A stretch of 64,000 nt of DNA from Dichotomocladium elegans (lineage: Eukaryota > Mucoromycota > Mucoromycetes > Mucorales > Lichtheimiaceae), in NCBI GenBank assembly GCA_025716815.1, contig JAIXMN010000025.1, forward strand, positions 372,001 to 436,000. The letters are read 5' to 3'. Numbering within the stretch: the stretch's first letter is position 1; every line of letters starts with the position of its first letter. Below the pieces are notes generated by a model. That model searched no databases. It saw only the letters and a program-made list of their open reading frames with translations, and was not told the origin of the DNA. Positions 56,701 through 64,000 of this stretch are shown in pieces. The position numbers and the translations under genes are program-made.

Positions 56701-59700
56701 ACAAGCCCTTCTCAAGCTCGGGAAGAAGGAGATCCACTGCCTTGGTAGCATAGTTGGTGACAATCATGCGACCGGCGCGCAGCGAGGCATCACGCACAAA
56801 CTCGGACTCGTCTGCAAGACCCATAAGGATCGGGGGAATAATGCGACCAAGATAAGGTTGGAATCGACCGCCAAAGGTAGCAGGCAAGTAAATGAGTAGC
56901 GAAATGAAACCTTCGCGAACGAAGGGGCGAGGACTGTCCGCATTTGCAATGATCCCGGGCAAGAGATCATCAAGGCGCTCCAGACCAAGTCCGGCCAGCA
57001 CTTCAGATAGACCCTGCGCAGCGCCTTGGCGATCCACAGCACCCGTGTCCGTCTTCAGAGTGTCCAACAGCTCATCGACGAGGTTAGGGAATGTTTCCTC
57101 ACCAAGCTTTTCGACAAGACTACCGAGCGCCTTGGCAGCTGTGCCACGGGCCTCAGGGACAGGATCAACAAGGACATGCTTGACGCCGGGAAGCAACATT
57201 GGGAGATAGGGCGTCAAGTCTCGCTGGTCAGTAAGCGAGGCCATATTGCCAACAATCTGCGTAGCCTTGGTCTTGATCTCCGTGCCGCGTTCGCGCAGAC
57301 CTCGCTCGAGAATGGGCATCACCAAAGCAAGCGAAGGCGGATCGATGTAGTGAACGAACGAAGTACGCAACAGAGAAGTAAGGGCAGTCATCGTCTTGCG
57401 ATTAGGGTCACTAAGCGCATCGAGAAGGACAGGCACAAGCTGTTGAATTTCAGGATTGCTGATGACCTCACCAAACACCTGGAGAGACCGATTTGCCGCC
57501 TGCTGAACTTGCGAGTGGGTGTCAGCAAGAACCTCTGTAATGCGAGGAATGATGTTAGGTAGGGACACAGAGAGCTGCTTAGGTGCACAGTAAGCGGTAG
57601 CACCCAAAAGCTCAACTGAAGCCTTCTTCGTACGCCACTGACGATCGTCAAGACCAGCAAGAATCGATGGCAGGATAAGTTTGACACAGTGGCCGCTGAT
57701 CTTGCTCATGATAACACGCGCGGCTTCTGAGGCAGCCTCGCGGACATCCATATTGGAGTCACTAAAGCAAGCAAGCAACAGAGGCACAATCTGGATAATG
57801 TAAGGCTCAAACAGACGGCCAAGGATGGAGGCAAGCGTCTCAAAAGCAAAAAGAGCGCCTTGTCTGTGTTGATAGGCTTTCTTGCTTCCAGCAGCTTCCT
57901 TGAGCTTGGTCATAATATCGCATTCTTTCAATGCAGCAATACCGCGGCCTCTGACAACACCCGCCAGACCATAGGCGGCACCGCGCCGCTGTGCGTATTT
58001 CTCGCCCTCAAAAAGCTTATTGAGCAGCGATTCAACAATATGGGGCACATTCGGCTTGATCTTCTTGATAAGAGGTGGTAAGCAGTCCGCGACTGCGCTC
58101 TGGACGACTTCAGATGGCGTATCTAGAGTCTCGATCAGCTTGTCCACGGCTTCTTGGACCTTGGGATCGCCCTCTTCAAGGAAGCCGGCGACGCCACCAT
58201 ACAAAATGACAACAGATTGGCGAATGAAATCGTGCGTCTCTGAGTTGTGCGACTTGTCATTAAGATATGTCTCAAACGTAGACAAGAATTCCTGGACAGC
58301 TTCCGTGCTGTACTGGTTGACCACAGCAAGGCCGGCTGCCAGCATTTGCTTGCGCACGCTCTCGTTACGATCGCCAAGGGCCTCGTCCTTTATCAAGAAT
58401 TTGCAGAAACGCGGGACATTAGCTACACCAATGTACGGAGTCGAGTCTTTGAGGGTCAGCGCAAGACCAACACGGGCCTCCCAAGGATCCTTGCGATTAA
58501 GGGTTTCGGGAATAACCATGCCAAAGCGGTCATATTCCGGGTCAAGTGGAGCAGCCTATTGTCCAAATTAAGCATCTTCTCGTTTGAAAGTGCATGCTCT
58601 TATCCTTTCTTACCTTCTCGACATAAATCGAGTAGATTGTCTCTAGCGTATCGACAACCAAGTCAGGGTAATAAGAGAGCGCTCCAGCGACAGCCTGGCT
58701 ACCGCAGGTACGGAGATAGACCGATTCAGAAACTAGAGGTCAAACCATTTTAGCCAAGATACCTTATAAAAAACCATCACGCTATTATACCTGCATATTC
58801 CAACAATTGATCCTTGAAAGAACGATCGACAGACATATCATATTCAGCCCAGAGACTCTGTGCGAGTTCCGCGTTCTGCTCGTTCGAGTCGTGGCAAGCA
58901 AGCCAGAGGTCATGCGAGAAATCGACGTCTGAGAGATCCAAAATGTCAAGGCCTTGCAAAGCAGCGTTCCGCACCATCGCCTCATCGGAAAGAAGCCCCT
59001 TAAACAAGGTGTCGATCTCATCTCTCTCCACCTCGCTCTCGCACATGGCCTCGCAGAGAGCCACTAGTGACGATTTCGCGCTCTTGCTGTTCTGCGGATG
59101 CTCCTTTATGCTGAAAAGAAGACTTGCAAGCATTTCCTTTCGAGGCCATAGAGTCGAGTTCGCATTGGCACAATGGAAACCAACAACATCAAGTGCCATT
59201 GTCACTTGATCGTTCGCCATCTCCTCGTTAGAAGACTTGTTGCACCCAATACCCCCTTGCTGGATGGCTTGATGGAGCACAGGGAAACAGTATCCAAAGG
59301 TGGCAGGCTTGATAGGTCGGGACTCGGTAACAAAGCGCAAGCGGTAGAGTACACGGGTGGCCAAATCATCGAGGGGCTCATCGAGCCATCGCGAAGGAAT
59401 AGGCGATACTTGATTGGCGCGAAGTGTCGCGAGAGCAATGGCATGACGAATTGAATAGACATCCTCATCAACACATTCGCTCAACGCAAGGTACGCATCG
59501 ACAAGATCATCACCAAGAAGAACACCACCATTGGCGCCGGCAATAGCAAGAAGGGTCCGTACCAGAGTTACAAGGCTTCCCGACAGATCATCACTGTTGC
59601 CCTTGACAAGTGCATGGACAATCTGCAGACCGAGAGACAATGTGTCATAGACTTTTTGGATACGCGATCGGATCTCGGCTTCCTTCTTGAGTTGAGCAGA

Positions 59701-62650
59701 TACAGCCGTCTGCTCCTCCTTGGTTAACTTCTTTTGCTTATCGAGTCCCTTCTTCTTTGCAAGCTCCGCACGCAGTTCCTCTTCCCACTTATCGTCCGCG
59801 AAACCTTTGCGGTTACGGTTCTCGGAAACATTCTTGTTCTTGTCCTTGTTAAGAACATCCACAAAGAGCTCGCCTTCTGGGGTCTTCCAGATAGCATACT
59901 CTGTTTCACCCACCCCTTCCATCAACTCCGGATTCAAATTGTCACACACGATCTTCACGAAGGCCGGGATCAAATCCGGGCTGATGAACACGAGTGTGGA
60001 AATAGCGGAAAGCGCAGCTTGATAGAACATCTCAGAATTGGATCTAGCCTCAAAGGCTTCCTTCAAGAGCTTCAGGAGCGTGGTCTTGTTATTCTCCACA
60101 AGCTTGCCAGGATTGACGCCAGCCCGCTGAATCAAGGTGATCCAGTTGTACTTGTCTGTAGGTGAGGTGATATATTGGTGGTGAGCCAAGATCATTAACT
60201 TGACAAGCGCATCTTCGCGAGCTTCAGTGGAAACGTCAGGACCGAAGGAGGTCATGATGTTGAGAACACCAACAGTCCGATAAGAAGCTAGCACAGCATT
60301 ATAGTTCTCTGCGCTCATGGCGGTCACGGCCGTGCTGTCTTTGGTTTTCTTTTCCATATCTAGCAGCCACTGTGTGAGGGCCTGAGTCAGGAAGATTCCT
60401 GTCTTTTCTGCATCCCCAACCGTCACCGCAGATGTTTCCGAGTACGCTGCGCGACGAACGATATGCTCAGGATGACTGGATAGGATCCATATTAATGCCT
60501 GGGCGCACAAATAGCCGGCTCCGGACTTTTCCAAGGAAGCGATCGACTCGTGAGCTAATACGCCGGTGAGCGCTCGCACAAGCCAGATACCTTCAGTAGG
60601 TGTATTGGCCTTTGTATAGAGACGATCCCAGAGGAGAAAACTAGGTTTGGGTGTACTGACAAGAATGGATGATGGATATTTGTGTTTCTTCAGAAGCTCA
60701 GTGACAGGCTGAGGTAACGTAGGCCAATTCTGGATACGGCCCGATACGGCACCGACCAATACGTACGCTTCCAGAGGGCCATCCTTCCATACCAAAGGCT
60801 TGTCTGCAATCTTATCAAAGGTAGCGAAAAGGTTCTGTAAAAGATTGACTACGTTGGCGCTCAGCGTTTCGCTAGGCTCCTTATGGGACCAGACGGTGTC
60901 ACCAAAAGATAGGGCCCAGTTCTTTCGCGCGCTCGCTTTCGTTGATTTCAGACCGTCAGAGGACACCTTGAGGGCTTTGTCGATGACCTCCTTGTGAGCT
61001 TTGCAGTATTCATCGTCATATATAAGTACCGTCAGATGATGTCCCGTTGCGTCGACGGCAGCCGACATGGCATTCTCGTTGGTTTCCTTGCCCAACATCG
61101 TAAACAGTCCTTCCAGCACCTTCTCACTGATGACTGGTTCGTTATTTACTGTTAATCGAGCGAGTGCGTTGTACACAGTAACGCGATGCTCCCATGAAGA
61201 TATCTTGCCACTTGTCAGGAGCTTGGAAACTGTGACAGCCACCTTCGCAAGCTCTCCAACATCCTTGCTCTTGGCACAAAGCGCATCCCAGAGCATCATA
61301 GCGGCTGTGCGCACATTTGGCGAAGAGGCACGAAGCTGGTTCATAATCGGATCGAGCCATTTTGCCACGAAGATGGATGAGGGGTCAAATGAAAGGTGTG
61401 GTACAATGCGACCCAATGCTATTAGACATCACTGTACGATTAGATCCTTTGCTGTTTCCTCAATATTCTCCTCCCACCACTGCCACCACTATCTGCTCGG
61501 TATTCCTTACCACGCAATGCAATCTCGGGAGATCGCAACAGCATCTTATCCATCACCGGAATATAGTCCTTTTCAAAGGTTTCCTCGGGTACAAACTCGT
61601 GAACAAAATAACCGAATGCATCCAGGACCGGGTTCGAAGCAGCTGTGCGTGAAGACACCACATTCTTCAAGTAATATTCAGTGATCGTTAGCTTGGCGTC
61701 CTCAATCATCTGACGACCCTTAGCAGCAAGGTTATTCTTCAGATGTAAGCTGGTATCGATGATGGTGCCAATCAAGACAGCATTACGATACGAAGGAACA
61801 CTAGTAGCAGCATCGGCCATAGCTAACTCGAGCAGGGTGGGAATGGCTGTGTGGTTCTGGCGTATCGTGCGGCGTACGTCGACAAGGGCGCTTTTTGCAA
61901 TGGTCTTCCTCTCGTCATAGACCAGTGTGTCGAGTAAAATTGCCTGTGCATTAACGAGAGGTGCCAGGTAGGGTGAGATGGTTGGCTGCTGCTGCTGCGG
62001 TTGCTGCGGCTGGTTATCTAGAACGCGGTCGACGAGCAAGTCGATCCAGGTCAGAAGATTTAGCCGATCTGCTGCGGCAGTGATACATTCGCTAATGAAA
62101 AAAAAAACGTAGCACATTATTTTAGGGACACAACATTCTGTATTCCTGCTACTACGCCACCCGTGTATCCTTCACCCTACCCTGCAGCGTTTCGCTTGCA
62201 TATTCTTTCGGCTTCCTTAACAATTGCGGGAACGATGGTCTTCTGAAAGTGGTCAGCATTCCAGTTGTTGAGCTCGCTGAGCACCTCGAGGATAGCTCGA
62301 CGAGACTCGCGATCATGGTAGCGGGTGTATGTCAGAAAGACAAGGTGCAGGAGCGCTGGTAAAACTTCGGAGGGTAGATCTACAGCAGCCAGGAGCGTTT
62401 TAGAGTCTGTTGTCGTCCCGTGTTTGACGCGATGTCGGTCGGGATCGCGCTCCGGAAAGCTGAGGACAGAATTGGGGGTAGGGAAGAGTGAAGAAGGTCA
62501 AGTACCTTTTCTGCGTAAACGGATTAGGAGCGAGTGGTTGAGGAAGTCCAGACGATCGGTTACGCTCGATGTTGTGATGGTTGTAAGGACTCTGGTCTTT
62601 ATGAATTCCGGCCAAGCCAGCTCGCCGGTTCGCTCTGGTGAATCGGCCAT
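53730..62650 (-). CDS. GCN1: Gcn2 activator Gcn1, giant HEAT-repeat protein
   Basis: Eleven exons join in phase: 62650-62506, 62406-62181, 62091-61511, 61418-58791, 58732-58614, 58555-56455, 56384-55989, 55932-55150, 55069-54940, 54879-54129 and 54065-53730, for about 2731 aa (yeast Gcn1 is 2672). HEAT repeats run throughout. The EF3-like core is in exon 6: DPWEARVGLALTLKDSTPYI, FEPYIIQIVPLLLACFSDSN, DDRQWRTKKASVELLGATAY and EARGTAAKALGSLVEKLGEE. The Gcn2-binding region follows (exons 6-7: NSWRIRQSSVQLVGDLLFRI, SGMVRQAALHVWKALISNTP). It ends acidic (RFNDDEE). Gcn1 sits on stalled or collided ribosomes and passes the uncharged-tRNA signal to the kinase Gcn2. The first junction is least certain: the acceptor ACAACAG at 62407 is chosen because it alone restores phase. 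Confidence 0.95.
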
Positions 62651-62975
62651 GGCAAATACACACACCTATCCGGGACACCAAAGAGAAAAAAATGATTTCT
62701 TTTATGGTAGCTAAGTGGAGTGACTGCCTTGCTACTCCGACCCGAACCCTCTTTAGGATGATTGGACTAACTGACAAACTGCCAAAAGGAGTGCAGATGA
62801 TGATGCTTTAATCCCATTGCCAGGATAGATCGTGGGGCAACAGGAGCAACATTGTGGCGTGATGGTGCCAAAAAATGCTCCAAGTCAAGAAAAGCGAAAC
62901 GATTGAATTGGATGATTTGTAGAGTTCTTTTTACAAGGTTTGGTTTGGTAAGTAGCATTAAAACATAAGTATTAT
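62651..62975. other. Intergenic, GCN1 promoter and DYRK 3' flank
   Basis: 325 bases between the GCN1 start and the DYRK stop codon. No gene was seen. Confidence 0.4.
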
Positions 62976-64000
62976 TTATCGTTGTTGTCGTTTGCTAGAT
63001 GAGGGCCGCAGAATCCATGCGTGCTTAAATGCTTCCTCGGGTGTCATCCGTTCATCAGGGTCCCATTGGAGACATCGGTTAACAAAATCAACAAAGTTTT
63101 CGTCATTCGATTTTAGTGCTTGGCTCAGTAATTTGGTGCCAGGCCGACGTTTTCGTCCTTTGGAATTGGGTGTGATCCGAGGTGCACCGCTGGAATCTAT
63201 TTATCATGGATCCCATTAACACATCGATCCACCAAAACCACATACTAGTCCCTATATCATACCAAAAAAGTGCTTTCGCCGCGTGCTTTTCTCCACCAGG
63301 TACTGCTCTGGAACTCCTTGGATCTCCATGATACATGCCAGTTGCTCTTGTTCGTTCTCTCCTGGAAAGAGGGGGTATCCTAAAAACACCCAGATCAGCT
63401 CCAAGCTTGCTCTACTACCCGTCCTTTCTTTGTCCACTGTACCTGTATGTAGCTCGGCCAAGATGCAACCAACACTCCACATATCAATGGCCATACTGTA
63501 TTCCATGCCTAATATCACTTCGGGTGACCTGTAGAACCGGCTCTGAATATAGGTATATACTGCAAGAGAACATCAAGGGAAAACATGGAGATCAGCATCC
63601 AATCTTCTCATGATGCGCGCACATCCCTTTATGATATCTCCTAGTACCTTTCTCGCTCTCGAGACATGAGCTGCCAAAGTCGATAACTTTAATGGAGCTC
63701 TTGGTAGGATGCTTGAGAAGCACGTTCTGTTTGGGGTATGAATAAAGAGACCATCCTTTTCAAGAAAAATCATACGAGCGCCTACCTCTGGCTTTAGATC
63801 GCAATGTATCAGCTTGTGTTTATGCAACAACACAAGTGAATTAAGCAGCTGGATCGTGAACCTAATTAAATATATCAAAAGTTAGTTAGCTTACATCGAC
63901 TCGCAATACAAGATTAATAACTTACCTCCGAATTAATCCCATGCTGAATCCTTGAAAGTTATTGCTCTTGATGAAATCGTAGAGGTTGATACTTAAACAT
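62976..64000 (-). CDS. DYRK-family dual-specificity protein kinase, C-terminal part (runs off the window)
   Basis: Six exons visible: 64000-63926 (partial), 63861-63786, 63726-63648, 63559-63443, 63379-63263 and 63196-62976. The protein reads [40 protein letters not shown] (HCDLKPEN, catalytic Asp), [16 protein letters not shown] (DFG), [18 protein letters not shown] with the YxY activation-loop tyrosines, [20 protein letters not shown] and, near the end, [14 protein letters not shown]. The HCD variant, DFGSSC and [10 protein letters not shown] place it in the DYRK group, closest to the Pom1/DYRK2/4 branch (polarity and cell-cycle entry in fission yeast); Yak1 is less likely. It ends shortly after the kinase domain. 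The N-terminus lies beyond the window. Confidence 0.92.

Noticed and set aside
62407..62505. Ending GCN1 intron 1 at the first CCTCAG acceptor (about 62461)
   Set aside because: That acceptor puts exon 2 out of frame with the conserved KTLLAAVDLPSEVLPAL stretch; the ACAACAG acceptor at 62407 restores phase.

Overview
The window looks like nuclear DNA of an early-diverging filamentous fungus, most likely Mucoromycota. This is inferred from short introns (about 45-100 nt, mostly GTAAGT...AG), CT-rich 5' leaders, a gene set that mixes fungal hallmarks (Sst2-type RGS, TRPY channel, Iml2) with genes absent from most Dikarya (C9orf72-like, BLOC-1 subunit 2, kinesin-6), and many decayed TA-flanked IS630/Tc1-mariner-type transposons. 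No rRNA, tRNA, CRISPR or organellar features were seen. Gene models were assembled by hand, joining exons only where splice sites and reading phase agree.

Layout. 1-3500: gene-poor, with a decayed Helitron-type helicase. 3535-4575: proline-rich single-pass membrane protein. 4649-7263: composite transposon whose two ends bracket a decayed Fanzor/TnpB-like gene. 7281-8450: cyclin L-like gene. 8918-10519: decayed IS630-type element. 11223-24734: F-box protein, TRPY/YVC1 channel, Gcs1-type ArfGAP, Iml2/TTC39 (convergent with the ArfGAP), a proline/glutamine-rich conserved protein and an Sst2-type DEP-RGS regulator. 24735-27435: gene-poor, with a Tc1 relic. 27436-31365: divergently transcribed PA-TM-RING ubiquitin ligase and CaMKK-type kinase. 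31366-38000: transposon graveyard and arm A of a long inverted duplication. 38030-40268: TFIIF alpha. 40601-44983: 23-exon kinesin-6. 45628-45966: small PPxY protein. 46183-48316: C9orf72-like DENN protein. 48570-50850: transposase scrap and inverted arm B. 51120-53365: BLOC1S2 and a MIT-like protein (convergent). 53730-62650: GCN1, 11 exons and about 2731 aa. 62976-64000: C-terminal half of a DYRK kinase, cut by the window edge.

Biology. Most genes are eukaryotic housekeeping: transcription (cyclin L, TFIIF alpha), nutrient and stress signalling (CaMKK, GCN1, DYRK, RGS) and endolysosomal traffic (ArfGAP, PA-TM-RING, TRPY channel, C9orf72-like, BLOC1S2, MIT-like). The most unusual items are the fungal C9orf72 homologue lying close to a BLOC-1/BORC subunit gene, the Fanzor-like gene inside an IS630-type transposon, the inverted duplication flanking the TFIIF-kinesin-C9orf72 block, and an apparently high share of GC-AG introns.
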